Assembly: GCA_027034975.1 (NCBI GenBank)
Contig: JALVWQ010000010.1
Coordinates: forward strand, 100,512 to 164,511
Source: Campylobacteraceae bacterium
Lineage (GTDB): Bacteria; Campylobacterota; Campylobacteria; Campylobacterales; Sulfurovaceae
Direction of reading: 5' to 3'
DNA: 64,000 nucleotides
The notes below the pieces were generated by a model. The model ran no database searches. It was not told where the DNA came from and saw nothing but the letters and a program-made list of their open reading frames with translations. This document shows, piece by piece, positions 20,314 to 29,511 of this stretch. Positions within the stretch are counted from its first letter, which is position 1; every line of letters starts with the position of its first letter. The position numbers were made by a program, and so were the translations under genes.

Positions 20314-20319
20314 TATAAT
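20314..20319 (+). promoter_or_regulatory. -10 element before the P-loop ATPase gene
   Basis: TATAAT 34 bases before the ATG, followed by an AGAAGG ribosome-binding site. The gene therefore appears to have its own promoter, outside the IS element. Confidence 0.5.
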
Positions 20320-20347
20320 GGTTGTATAAAATATTAGAAGGTTAAAA

Positions 20348-22168
20348 ATGATGTCAATCCATAGCTATGAATCTGTTTGGGTAGAAGATGCTCAAAAGTT
20401 AGATATCAATGATATTGAGATAGATAACTTTTTAGCTAGAACTAGTGCAATAGATGATTTTATGCAAAAAAATAAACTTGCAATTATTGCACCAAAAGGG
20501 TATGGAAAGACACTATTATTAAAGCTAAAGCATAAATACTATAGAGATAACTATAGCGATTCAATTTTTGTACCAAATGCTACACAGCTTGATTCTTTCG
20601 ATCTAAAATTGGCTATTCCTCATAAAAATATTGATATATTAAAAGAGGATAATATCTGGGAGAAACTATGGATAATTGCACTGGGTACTTCTGCAATTTT
20701 AAACTACTTTGTAGATGATAGCGGAAGATCTTTACTAGATTTTAGGTCCGATCTTATAAAAATTTGTAAAGAACTTCATGAGTATCGTAAAAATACTGTT
20801 GATATAATTGATCGTATAATTGAGCATGGTAAATTGTCGCTTTATAAGAAGGTTTTAACAAACCCATCTTTTATCTTAAGGACTTTGCTTTTTGATAATA
20901 TGCAGCATAATTTAGCTGCAATTGATCGATTGGCTACCGAAGTATACCAATACTGCTTAGTTATAAAACAACCAATTGTAATGTTTATAGATAGAATTGA
21001 TCAAGCTTTTGAGCAATATCCATCGGTTATATGGGAGAAAACACAAGTAGGTTTAATAGAAGCAATTTTTGCTATTACTAGCTCTTCTTCGCAATTAAAA
21101 ATTCATGCATCTATTCGAAAAGAGGCATTAGCTAATTATCAAGATGTTTTGTTGGCAAATTATCAGTCAATTATGAGCAATTTAGAGTACTCTGAATCTG
21201 AACTTAAAGAGATTTTTCAAAATGCTATTCGTTATTATGAAAAGATAAATGCATTAGAGCCAATAAATGAGTTTGTAAGTCTTAAAAAAGTTAATAATGC
21301 TTGGTCGAAAGAGGAGGATATCTTTAGATATATCTATAGACATACATTCCAGCGGCCTAGAGATTTTATTGCAATTGGAAATAGTATCCATAAAGAGATA
21401 ACAAGACAAAACTATGATGAGAGTGTATTTATTGATATAGTTAACAAAGTTCCTGCAATCTCAATTGAGAAGCAGTATCTCAATGAGATCGAAAAGTTTA
21501 CATGGTTTATTAGTGATGTAATAGATGATCCATGTTTTTATGCAAATATCAATACAAATGTCTTAGAGTATGAAACACTTGTAGAAATTTGTGAATACTA
21601 TAATTTATCTAAAGGGAAAGTTGTTAAGTGTAATGCTAAAGAGAGTGGGAGTTGTGAAGGGTGCGATGGTGCAAATCATATTTTCTCTGAACTTTATAAA
21701 ATTGGATTAATTGGGGTGGTTAAATTTGATGAGACTAAAAACCAATACATACAACACTTTGAGATAGCGGGTAATATTAGTGCTAAGAATTTACCAATTA
21801 GTAAATATTATCTTCTCCACCCTGCGATGGATTACTATATCAAGGGGTTACAAGGAAATGCAAACTATATGCCAATCAAGAAGATAAAAGTTGGATATAA
21901 ATGTATTTGGCAAGATGAGTATGAGGCATATGTTATTATCGACTTAATTAAGAATAAGTTATCTTATGCACTAAATAGTAGCCTAGATTCTAAGTTAAAC
22001 AATCTTTACAATGCATTTGATGAGCATGATGCAACATTAATCAATACAATTTGTAAAGATATCCAAGATGATATTACTCAAAGTATGCCAATAGATAACC
22101 AAATAAGAAGTCAAATACATGATTCCTTAGAGACAATATCCGCAATTGCACAACGTTTATATAACTAG
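20348..22168 (+). CDS. Orphan P-loop ATPase (STAND/AAA-like), function unknown
   Basis: A 606-residue protein with a nucleotide-binding loop LAIIAPKGYGKTLLLKL (Walker A at about residues 48-55, first Gly replaced by Ala) and a Walker B-like strand MFIDRIDQAF (about 212-221). The middle carries FRYIYRHTFQRPRDFIAIGN, an arginine-rich motif common in STAND-type and 'Sll1717-like' ATPases. A C-terminal half without recognised domain contains CX7CX2C (residues 428-439), a possible small metal site. No signal peptide or membrane segment. It stands alone between an IS element and metH. Such isolated large P-loop proteins are often defence or DNA-metabolism genes, but nothing here proves it. Confidence 0.6.
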   Translation: MMSIHSYESVWVEDAQKLDINDIEIDNFLARTSAIDDFMQKNKLAIIAPKGYGKTLLLKLKHKYYRDNYSDSIFVPNATQLDSFDLKLAIPHKNIDILKEDNIWEKLWIIALGTSAILNYFVDDSGRSLLDFRSDLIKICKELHEYRKNTVDIIDRIIEHGKLSLYKKVLTNPSFILRTLLFDNMQHNLAAIDRLATEVYQYCLVIKQPIVMFIDRIDQAFEQYPSVIWEKTQVGLIEAIFAITSSSSQLKIHASIRKEALANYQDVLLANYQSIMSNLEYSESELKEIFQNAIRYYEKINALEPINEFVSLKKVNNAWSKEEDIFRYIYRHTFQRPRDFIAIGNSIHKEITRQNYDESVFIDIVNKVPAISIEKQYLNEIEKFTWFISDVIDDPCFYANINTNVLEYETLVEICEYYNLSKGKVVKCNAKESGSCEGCDGANHIFSELYKIGLIGVVKFDETKNQYIQHFEIAGNISAKNLPISKYYLLHPAMDYYIKGLQGNANYMPIKKIKVGYKCIWQDEYEAYVIIDLIKNKLSYALNSSLDSKLNNLYNAFDEHDATLINTICKDIQDDITQSMPIDNQIRSQIHDSLETISAIAQRLYN

Positions 22169-22169
22169 T

Positions 22170-25100
22170 TTACACCGCATAGTAGGTTGCCTCTTTATGG
22201 TGGACTACTAAGGCGGTGGTGCTCTGTTCTGGGTGGATTTGGTAGGTTTCGCTTAAAGTTATGCCAAACTCTTCTGGTTTTAGTAGGTCAAAGAGGATAC
22301 GGCTTTGCTCTAGGTCTGGGCAGGCTGGGTAGCCAAAGGAGTATCTTGCTCCTTGGTAGCGTCGCATTCGTACATCTCTTAGGGTTGCACCTTCGTCTTC
22401 TCTTAAGATATTCAGATCCATTCGAATCTGCTTATGCACTACCTCGGCTAGGGCTTCGGCAAGTTCTACTGAGAAGCCGTGGATCATATTGTATTCTAGG
22501 TATTTTCCTGCATCGTAAAGCTCTTTTTCGTATTTAGAAAATTTTGCACCGGCACTTACACAAGTGAGGGCAATTACATCGTGTCTCTCGTGTCTAAAGA
22601 AGTCAGATAGGGCACGGTGTGGTTTACGGCGTTGTCTTGGAAAGTGAAATTTTGCAATTGCTCTATCAACTACCGCTTCGAATGGTTCTCTTGAGGCATT
22701 TTCATCTATATTCCACCCCTCGCTTGCATCGAATAGATACAACTCTTGATCATTGCTTCGGCATGGGTAGTAGCCATAGATGATTGTTGGCTCAAAGAGC
22801 TCTTTATCGATAATCTCTTGTTTGATTCTTTCGTAGTTTGGGTAAACCTTCTCTTCGAGGAGCTTTTGATACTCTTCTCTATCCATTTTCCCACGTTTAT
22901 AGCCCCAGTGCATCTTAATTACAGACTTTTTATTAACCCATTCAAAGATGGTATTAATATCTAAATCTTGCTTTTGTAGGACGCGTCTTCCCCAAAATGG
23001 TGGGGTTGGTATTGGCACAGGGGAGGGCATTTTAATCTCTTCGAATGGTGGGATTACTACCTCTTTTGTCTCTTTCTTCTCTACTTCTATACCATCGTTT
23101 CCAAGCTTGGTATCGAGCACGGCATCTGGGTTTGCCTGCTTTTCTGCTATCCATTTTTCTATTCGGCTCATGGCAATTACGCCATCGAAGGCATCGCGGC
23201 AGTAGAATATTGGCCCTTTATAGATTGGGCGGCAAAAATCATCTACAAAGCCACGAGTCAAGGCTGCACCGCCAAGAAGAACTGGAATCTCCAGCCCCAT
23301 TTTAGCCATCTCTTCTAAATTCTCTTTCATAATTGCAGTTGATTTTACTAAAAGTCCGCTCATGCCAATTGCGTGGGCATTCCCCTCTTTATAGGCTTTT
23401 AAAAAGGTCTCTAGTTCAGTCTTTATTCCTACATTTATAACTTTAAATCCATTATTTGAAAGAATTATATCTACTAGGTTCTTCCCAACATCATGCACAT
23501 CGCCTTTAACAGTACCAATAACGAGTGTGGTATCAGTCTCTTTCTCTTGCTTTGTGAGGTAGGGGTTGAGGTAGTCTACAGTTGCTTTCATTGTTTCAGC
23601 CGATTGTAGTACAAAGGGCAGTTGCATTTCACCTGATCCAAAGAGTTCACCTACTACTTTCATTGCATCAATAAGTATCTCGTTTACAATAATATCTGGA
23701 TGAATCTCGTTTCGTGCCTCTTCGACTAAAGGGATCAATCGCTCTTTGTCACCATCCATTAAAAGTTTTTTAATCTTCTCCTCAGTTGGCAAGGCTTGAT
23801 AGGCTTCATCAGTTCCTGTATCTTCTACCTTTTTATCAGAGAAGTGTTCGATAAACTTAAAGAGCGAGTTATCGTCTGGGTGGAATAGCAACTCTTCGCA
23901 TATTTCACGATCTTCATCGCTAATTTTACTCATTGGGATAATATGCTTTACATTAATAATTACGCTTGTTAGCCCTGCCTCTACACAGTGGTGGAGGAAA
24001 ACTGAGTTTAGGTAGCGTCTGGCACTCGCTTTGAGTCCAAAAGAGATATTAGAGAGTCCTAAAGTTGTGCCTACCTCTGGGTGGCGTCTTTTGAGCTCTC
24101 TAATTGCCTCCATTGTCTGTATAGCAGCATCTCTATACTCTAAATCGCCTGAGCCTACTGTAAAGGTGAGTACATCAAAAATGAGGTTAGTTGGGTCTAT
24201 ATTGTGAATTTCGGTAGCCATTTTATACATCCGCTCTGCAACGGCGACCTTCTCCTCTTTGGTTTTTGCCATACCCTTCTCGTCGATTGTTAAACAAACG
24301 AGGGCAGCTCCATACTTTTTAGCCAATTTACAGATAGCGTGGAACTTCTCTTCGCCATCTTCGAGGTTGGTTGAGTTGATGATTGGTTTCCCACCAATAC
24401 ATTTAAGAGCCTCTTCTATGGTGTTTACTCTTGTTGCATCTGGCATAAGCGGTAGTGGTACCTTTTGGTTATAAAGCTCCATAACAGCTCGCATATCCTT
24501 AGCACCATCTCGCCCCGCAAACTCGACATTTACATCTAAGCAGTGTGCACCATCGCGAACTTGGGCTTGTGCAACGGTAAGTGTCCCTTCGTAGTCTGAC
24601 TCTAAGATAAGGTTTCTAAAGGCTTTAGATCCTGTTGCATTGCTTCGTTCTCCAATAAGTAAGGGAGCTGGATTTTGAAAAAGCTCTGTAGTGTTAAAGA
24701 GCGATGCAATACTTGGGCTTATAGAGCCTGTAGGTTTTTTAGGCTTGATATTGGCAACAGCTTTTTGGAGAGCATGGATATGCTGTGGCGTTGTACCACA
24801 GCAACCACCTAAGAAGCTAACCCCATCAAATTCGGTAAACTCAAGCTGCTTTTTAGTAAACTCCTCTGGCCCCATTGGGTAGTAGGTGTAGCCGCCACGG
24901 TTTTGGGGTAATCCGGCGTTGGCATGAACAGATATTGGGAACTTACAAAGCTTCGAGAGTGTTTGCAGATGCTTTTTTACTTGGTCGGGCCCTGTACCGC
25001 AGTTAAAGCCTAACGATAAAATATCAAATGGCTCTAAGATTGTCACAATTGTCTCTGCGTCAGTTCCAATAAGCATAGTTCCACTCAGCTCAATAGTTAC

Positions 25101-25688
25101 CGATACCATTATTGGAATCTCTACTCCTCGCTCTTTATTAGCTGCTTCGCAGCCATGGATTGCTGCTTTAATTTGGAGTGGATCTTGGCAAGTTTCAAGC
25201 AGATAGACATCGCAACCACCATCGATAAGTCCTAAAGCTGTCTCTTTATACCCTTCGAACATCTCGTCGTAGTGGATATGCCCAAGGCTTGGCAGTTTTG
25301 TTCCGGGTCCAATAGAGCCAAGCACAAAGCGAGGTTTCTCTGGGGTGCTATAGTTATCGCATATCTCTTTTACAATCTCGGCACCCTTTTTAGAGAGTTC
25401 GTAACATCTATGCGACATGCCATACTCGTCTAATACCCACGGCATCGCACCAAATGTATTGGTTTTAATTAAATCGGCACCTGCTTTTGCATAACCGTTA
25501 TGTACCTTTTGCATAAGCTCTGGTGCTGTGGCATTGAGAAGCTCGTTACACCCCTCTTGGGCTTCGCCATTTTCATCGAGCCACGCCTCTTTGGGAATCT
25601 CGAGGTTTTGTATCTGCGTACCGGTTGCACCATCGATAACTAATATTCGCTCTTCTAATAGTTTCTCTATCTGCTCTCTTATAGTCAA
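22170..25688 (-). CDS. metH: Cobalamin-dependent methionine synthase
   Basis: Transfers a methyl group from methyltetrahydrofolate to homocysteine through cobalamin. Domains in order: homocysteine-binding barrel with zinc cysteines (GFNCGTGP and GGCCGTTPQH, residues ~10-310), pterin-binding barrel (~340-610; GERSNATGSKAFR, DVNVEFAGRDG), B12 cap and binding (~640-880; base-off histidine motif GDVHDVGKNLVDIIL near residue 730) and the SAM-dependent reactivation domain (~930-1172; CVSAGAKFSKYEKEL, GYPACPDLEQ). Full length at 1172 residues. It is divergent from a BtuB-like receptor, which fits its need for cobalamin. Confidence 0.98.
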   Translation of the reverse strand: MTIREQIEKLLEERILVIDGATGTQIQNLEIPKEAWLDENGEAQEGCNELLNATAPELMQKVHNGYAKAGADLIKTNTFGAMPWVLDEYGMSHRCYELSKKGAEIVKEICDNYSTPEKPRFVLGSIGPGTKLPSLGHIHYDEMFEGYKETALGLIDGGCDVYLLETCQDPLQIKAAIHGCEAANKERGVEIPIMVSVTIELSGTMLIGTDAETIVTILEPFDILSLGFNCGTGPDQVKKHLQTLSKLCKFPISVHANAGLPQNRGGYTYYPMGPEEFTKKQLEFTEFDGVSFLGGCCGTTPQHIHALQKAVANIKPKKPTGSISPSIASLFNTTELFQNPAPLLIGERSNATGSKAFRNLILESDYEGTLTVAQAQVRDGAHCLDVNVEFAGRDGAKDMRAVMELYNQKVPLPLMPDATRVNTIEEALKCIGGKPIINSTNLEDGEEKFHAICKLAKKYGAALVCLTIDEKGMAKTKEEKVAVAERMYKMATEIHNIDPTNLIFDVLTFTVGSGDLEYRDAAIQTMEAIRELKRRHPEVGTTLGLSNISFGLKASARRYLNSVFLHHCVEAGLTSVIINVKHIIPMSKISDEDREICEELLFHPDDNSLFKFIEHFSDKKVEDTGTDEAYQALPTEEKIKKLLMDGDKERLIPLVEEARNEIHPDIIVNEILIDAMKVVGELFGSGEMQLPFVLQSAETMKATVDYLNPYLTKQEKETDTTLVIGTVKGDVHDVGKNLVDIILSNNGFKVINVGIKTELETFLKAYKEGNAHAIGMSGLLVKSTAIMKENLEEMAKMGLEIPVLLGGAALTRGFVDDFCRPIYKGPIFYCRDAFDGVIAMSRIEKWIAEKQANPDAVLDTKLGNDGIEVEKKETKEVVIPPFEEIKMPSPVPIPTPPFWGRRVLQKQDLDINTIFEWVNKKSVIKMHWGYKRGKMDREEYQKLLEEKVYPNYERIKQEIIDKELFEPTIIYGYYPCRSNDQELYLFDASEGWNIDENASREPFEAVVDRAIAKFHFPRQRRKPHRALSDFFRHERHDVIALTCVSAGAKFSKYEKELYDAGKYLEYNMIHGFSVELAEALAEVVHKQIRMDLNILREDEGATLRDVRMRRYQGARYSFGYPACPDLEQSRILFDLLKPEEFGITLSETYQIHPEQSTTALVVHHKEATYYAV

Positions 25689-25758
25689 GTTGTGCCTTTT
25701 AACTCTATAGTTAATTGAATTTTACCAAAAAGTTATAAGTATTGCCCAATTTATTGTC

Positions 25759-25813
25759 ATCACCGCACCAAGTAACTAATTCAAAGTTTAAGTTAGTTAT
25801 TTGGTTCGGTGAT
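25759..25813. repeat. Long imperfect hairpin in the metH - TonB receptor intergenic region
   Basis: Arms 25759-25779 and 25793-25813 (21 bases each) pair at about 19 positions around a 13-base loop. There is no T-run, so it is not an ordinary terminator. It lies in the divergent region between metH and the short ORF at 25850. Confidence 0.6.
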
Positions 25814-25849
25814 AGATAAAATTTATCCTAATTAGATAAAATCTCATTT

Positions 25850-26020
25850 ATGAAACATCTTAAAGGTAGAAACAAGCGATACTTCTCTCTTGCAATCATA
25901 GCAATGTTCTCGACACTCCATAAGCTGTGTCGTATGGATAGCAACTACCAATACCATAAACTTGCCTTTAGATTAGAGGAACAAAAGACCTCTCCACCTG
26001 CTTGTAAGCTAAGTGCTTAG
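25850..26020 (+). CDS. Possible small ORF (56 aa), unknown
   Basis: Begins MKHLKGRNKRYFSLAII and contains a hydrophobic stretch and several basic residues (FSTLHKLCRMDSNYQYHK). There is no convincing Shine-Dalgarno site and its last codons run into the heptad repeat at 26007-26037. It may be a fragment of a degraded gene rather than a functional one. The rest of this 417-base gap between metH and the TonB receptor holds the 25759-25813 hairpin and AT-rich sequence. Confidence 0.3.
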   Translation: MKHLKGRNKRYFSLAIIAMFSTLHKLCRMDSNYQYHKLAFRLEEQKTSPPACKLSA

Positions 26021-26037
26021 AGCTTAGAGCTCAGAGC
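26007..26037. repeat. Degenerate heptad repeat, locus A
   Basis: Four successive 7-base units (AGCTAAG, TGCTTAG, AGCTTAG, AGCTCAG) followed by AGC. The period is exactly seven. Same class as loci at 27966, 47532 and 56901. Confidence 0.65.
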
Positions 26038-26105
26038 AATTTGAGAAAAATCAAAGCTATTTACAACGAAATAATCAAATTTTATAAATTTAAAAAAGGA
26101 TATTA

Positions 26106-27956
26106 ATGAAAAAAATAACACTGAGTATATTTACAGCAGGACTACTACTATCGCCAGCATCTGGTGCCGAAGATTTAGGCAAAGTGATCGTAACTTCGAG
26201 CTCGAAACTACCACAAAAGATTAAAGAGACAACGCAAAATGTTACTATTGTTACAGCTGAGGATATTAAAGAACGCGGCTATCAAAGTGTGCCAGAGCTT
26301 TTAAGCCAAGTAGCTGGTTTTTCAGTAGCTACAAATGGTGGAGCAGGGCAGACAAGTTCGGTATTTGTAAGAGGCTTAAGTAGCGATAATCTCCTTGTAC
26401 TCCTTGATGGTATTCCATTAACAGACTACACACAACCAGGAGCAGCTGCTGCACTAGAGCATATCAATATAGACTCAATTAAGCGAATCGAAATTATCAA
26501 AGGTGGGCAGAGCGGTATTTGGGGTGCAAGTGCCGCGGCTGGTACTGTAAATCTTATTACAAAAGGTGCCACAAAAGATAGTACAGTTATCTCTTTAAAG
26601 GGTGGTAGCCACGCTACAAAGGGTGCTGGTGTTGATCTATCGAAAAACTTTAAGAGAGGCTCGGTATCGCTAGGAGCTCACTGGATTGATACAGATGGAG
26701 TCTCTGCATTAGCACCAAGAGATGCTGAAAAGGATGGATATAAAAATATAAACTTCTACCTTAATGGGGATTTTGCGATTACTAAGAGTAGTAAAATCTC
26801 TGCTCTCTTTAGAAGTGATGATGGCAAGTTCGATTTCGATAGTGGGAGTGCCAATGATGCAACCTCTAAAGGTGAGAGTAAGCAAAAAATCTATGGGGTA
26901 GGTTACCACTACCAAGAGGGTGCAATTACAGTCGATGCAAAAGCTAGCTACAGAAAAATAGAGAGATCGCTTGTGGGTACAAGTAGCTTTGGACCATGGA
27001 GCTACGATACTATAGGCAAAAGTACACAACTCTCTCTTACAACTGCATACCAATTTAGCGATAAAAGTAGCCTCACAGTAGGTGCAGAGCATACTATTAA
27101 TAAAGCAACTACAGATAGCGGATTTGGTGCTACGAGTGCCAAGTTTAAAAATAGTGCTCTCTTTACCTCTTACACGCAACGAGTTGATGCTCTCTTAGGT
27201 GCCGATACAGCCTTTAATGCTGTAGTAAGATATGATAACTTTGATAAGTTTGATAATAAAACAACTTTCCGTCTTGGTCTGAAAAGAGAGTGTAAAGTGG
27301 TTGATGGCTTACACAGTGGGGCAAATATCTATACTGGATATAAGGCTCCAAGTCTCTACCAATTTAGCAATGCTGCAAGCGAACTTAAGCCAGAGAGTAT
27401 CGAAGGGTTCGATCTAACTATAGGGTATAAAAAATATATTAATATAACCTACTTTAGCAATAAAATTAAAGATAAAATCGTAGCAAACTTTAATCCGGCA
27501 ACATTTACAACAAGCTACAGCAATAGTGGCGACGGTGTAAAAACAACCGGTATTGAGCTAAGTGGAGAGTATGCATTTGGCGATAGCGGTTTTGTTCTTG
27601 GTGCAAACTTTACACATATGCTTAAATTCGAAGATGCAAGCGGCAAAAAGGCTCAAAGAGTACCACAAAATAGTGCAACTCTCTCTTTAGACTACTACTT
27701 TGGCGAAGCTTCTCATGTAGGTCTTGTTGCTAACTATGTAGGTAAGAGAAGAGATTTAGACTTTAATGCTTACCCTGCAAAAGATGTTACACTTAAGAGT
27801 TATACAACTGTAGATGTAACTTATAACACACAATTTAAAGAGAACTTTAGCCTTAATGTAACGGTTAAAAATATCTTCGATAAAAAGTACGAAACAGTAA
27901 AAGGCTACAGCACAGAGGGTAGAAGTATCTATGCTACTTTAGAGTATAAGTTTTAA
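26106..27956 (+). CDS. TonB-dependent outer-membrane receptor, BtuB-like
   Basis: Signal peptide (ITLSIFTAGLLLSPASGA), then a likely TonB box (EDLGKVIVTSS) and a plug domain with ERGYQSVPELLSQVAGFSV, SSVFVRGLSSDNLLVLLDGIPL and IKRIEIIKGGQSGIWGASAAAGTVN. The remainder is a 22-strand-type barrel ending in the C-terminal aromatic (TLEYKF). Its 616 residues and plug motifs resemble BtuB. Cobalamin as substrate is suggested by similarity and by divergence from metH; no cobalamin ABC transporter genes are adjacent. AAGGA precedes the start. Confidence 0.85.
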   Translation: MKKITLSIFTAGLLLSPASGAEDLGKVIVTSSSKLPQKIKETTQNVTIVTAEDIKERGYQSVPELLSQVAGFSVATNGGAGQTSSVFVRGLSSDNLLVLLDGIPLTDYTQPGAAAALEHINIDSIKRIEIIKGGQSGIWGASAAAGTVNLITKGATKDSTVISLKGGSHATKGAGVDLSKNFKRGSVSLGAHWIDTDGVSALAPRDAEKDGYKNINFYLNGDFAITKSSKISALFRSDDGKFDFDSGSANDATSKGESKQKIYGVGYHYQEGAITVDAKASYRKIERSLVGTSSFGPWSYDTIGKSTQLSLTTAYQFSDKSSLTVGAEHTINKATTDSGFGATSAKFKNSALFTSYTQRVDALLGADTAFNAVVRYDNFDKFDNKTTFRLGLKRECKVVDGLHSGANIYTGYKAPSLYQFSNAASELKPESIEGFDLTIGYKKYINITYFSNKIKDKIVANFNPATFTTSYSNSGDGVKTTGIELSGEYAFGDSGFVLGANFTHMLKFEDASGKKAQRVPQNSATLSLDYYFGEASHVGLVANYVGKRRDLDFNAYPAKDVTLKSYTTVDVTYNTQFKENFSLNVTVKNIFDKKYETVKGYSTEGRSIYATLEYKF

Positions 27957-27965
27957 TAAAACATA

Positions 27966-28046
27966 AAGCTTGAAGCGTAAAGCCAAAAGCCTTTTATATT
28001 TACTTAGATAAAAGCTTTAAGCATTCAGCTTTATGCTTTTAGCTTT
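27966..28046. repeat. Paired heptad repeats forming a large hairpin, locus B
   Basis: Left block 27966-27991: AAGCTTG, AAGCGTA, AAGCCAA, AAGCC. Right block 28012-28046: AAGCTTT, AAGCATT, CAGCTTT, ATGCTTT, TAGCTTT. Each has an exact 7-base period and the two are largely complementary, so the transcript downstream of the receptor gene would form a long imperfect stem. It may serve as the terminator region. Confidence 0.65.
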
Positions 28047-28062
28047 TCAATAAAGGGAAAAA

Positions 28063-28623
28063 ATGTTAACTCTCAACCCAAAATGGTATATACGCTATAA
28101 GTTTTTAAACTCCCTCTTTTTAGGTCTTAGTGTTGGGGCAATATTTACAATCTATGCACCACTAAAGCCCTCTATATATTCGTTAGGGGGGATTGCTTTA
28201 GCTATTGCTATGCTGATAGTTGCAAGGCTCTACCATAAAATTTTAACAATCGAGTGGTTTTTTAGAATCTCTTTACTGGTTGAGTTTGTCTTGCTCATTG
28301 TAATGTTTGTTTTTTTGTTTTCTCCTTATACTTACCAAACAGCACTGCTTGTTTACCTTGGCTATCAGCTAACATTTGTCTTTGGCTCCTACTTAGTAAG
28401 AGCCGAGACACTCATAGCAAAAAGCGATGAGTTATTAACCTCTATAGATACCGCCAAACAGCTAGGCTACCTAATAGGTATGGGGGCTTCCTATCTATTC
28501 TATAAATTGCTTGAATACCAAGGGATTACCGAGAATAAAGATAAAGTTTACGACTTACACTATCTACTCATAGCTGTAGAGCTGCTCATTATCTTCTCTA
28601 TTTTTAGAAGTTTTCGAAAGTAA
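28063..28623 (+). CDS. Integral membrane protein, unknown, downstream of the BtuB-like gene
   Basis: 186 residues with about five hydrophobic segments (for example SLFLGLSVGAIFTIYAP, LGGIALAIAMLIVARLY, ISLLVEFVLLIVMFVFLF, LLIAVELLIIFSIF) and a short basic end. Motif-free. It resembles a half-length MFS or transporter-like protein more than a channel. It follows the TonB receptor by 106 bases that contain the heptad hairpin. Because of that position an inner-membrane role in the same uptake route is possible, but this is inference. Confidence 0.6.
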   Translation: MLTLNPKWYIRYKFLNSLFLGLSVGAIFTIYAPLKPSIYSLGGIALAIAMLIVARLYHKILTIEWFFRISLLVEFVLLIVMFVFLFSPYTYQTALLVYLGYQLTFVFGSYLVRAETLIAKSDELLTSIDTAKQLGYLIGMGASYLFYKLLEYQGITENKDKVYDLHYLLIAVELLIIFSIFRSFRK

Positions 28624-28779
28624 GATCTCTTTTTTATGTATAGTAGATTTTTATAACTGAATCTTCTGAAAAACTATGAATTGAACGAAAGCTTTATGGT
28701 TTTAGCAAAAATTTATCTTTGCTGTAAAGCTAAAATAGAGCATTTAGCCACAAAGGGGCACTTATGTTAACTCTTTTAA

Positions 28780-28939
28780 CCCAAATTTTGTATTGTAATT
28801 AGCAAAGATTTGGCAAATGCGTTGGTTGTGGGTGTTTGCAAAAATCTTGAGGTCAACCCATAGGTTAATTGATGATTTTTATAAATGCCCAAGCTAAATG
28901 ATTTGCTAAAGGATGTTAATCTTTAATACAAATTTTGGG
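28780..28939. repeat. 160-bp element with imperfect terminal inverted repeats (MITE-like)
   Basis: Starts CCCAAATTTTGTATT and ends AATACAAATTTTGGG, with a second inner complementary pair (AGCAAA near 28801 with TTTGCT near 28900) and an internal imperfect inverted repeat (CAAAGATTTGGCAAA against TTTGCAAAAATCTTG). No ORF inside. It occupies most of the 412-base gap 28624-29035, whose remainder is AT-rich with no recognisable gene. A 14-15-base match to one end also occurs after the Fic gene (about 61668-61682). Confidence 0.4.
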
Positions 28940-29035
28940 ATTAATGATTTTTCAGAGGTTTCAACTAATCTTTTTTGTTTATAATTTACAGTTACTAAAG
29001 AAATGTGTTATACTTACAGAAAAAAGGATAATTGG

Positions 29036-29338
29036 ATGGAAGAGGGTAAAAGATCGCTTTTAACACTTGAAGCTCAGATATTTTCGCATGATGATGGTTT
29101 TACTATTGAGATAAAAAATAGTGAGACTGGTAAGAGTAGAGTAGTAAATAGTGTAAGAGATTTTGCAGAGTATTTAATCGAGAGTGTTAATAGCTCAATG
29201 TGTGATGACTTTACAGTTGTATGGCATAAATCCCCAAAAGCGAAGCGAAGAGATATAGATTTAATAGGTATGCAACTAGGAATGATGCAAGAGTGGATGG
29301 AAAAAGAGCTCAAAATAGGTGAGTCACAACAAAACTGA
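29036..29338 (+). CDS. Hypothetical protein (100 aa)
   Basis: Begins MEEGKRSLLTLEAQIFSHDD; the ATG at 29036 is preceded by AAGGA at nine bases, better than the ATG 33 bases upstream. Contains FTIEIKNSETGKSRVVNSVRDFAEYLIESV, then DDFTVVWHKSPKAKRRDIDLIG, and ends in a charged helix. No signal peptide or membrane segment. It looks like a compact single-domain cytoplasmic protein of unknown family. Confidence 0.6.
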   Translation: MEEGKRSLLTLEAQIFSHDDGFTIEIKNSETGKSRVVNSVRDFAEYLIESVNSSMCDDFTVVWHKSPKAKRRDIDLIGMQLGMMQEWMEKELKIGESQQN

Positions 29339-29511
29339 TTGCCTATTAGATCAAAGTTGCTAAACTTTAGAGCTCTTCCTCGTATGATGACTTAATATAT
29401 TTTTTCTACATTAGATAATCAAAAACCATTTTATCAATTTATATCTCTCTTGAAGACTTTTGATTAGTAGTCAATTTGAATAATAAATATATATTCCCTG
29501 TTTATATGTGT

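Noticed and set aside
25689..26105. Cobalamin riboswitch upstream of the BtuB-like gene or metH
   Set aside because: No B12-box-like sequence (the GCCACTG and AGCCAGGAGACC types) could be found on either strand.
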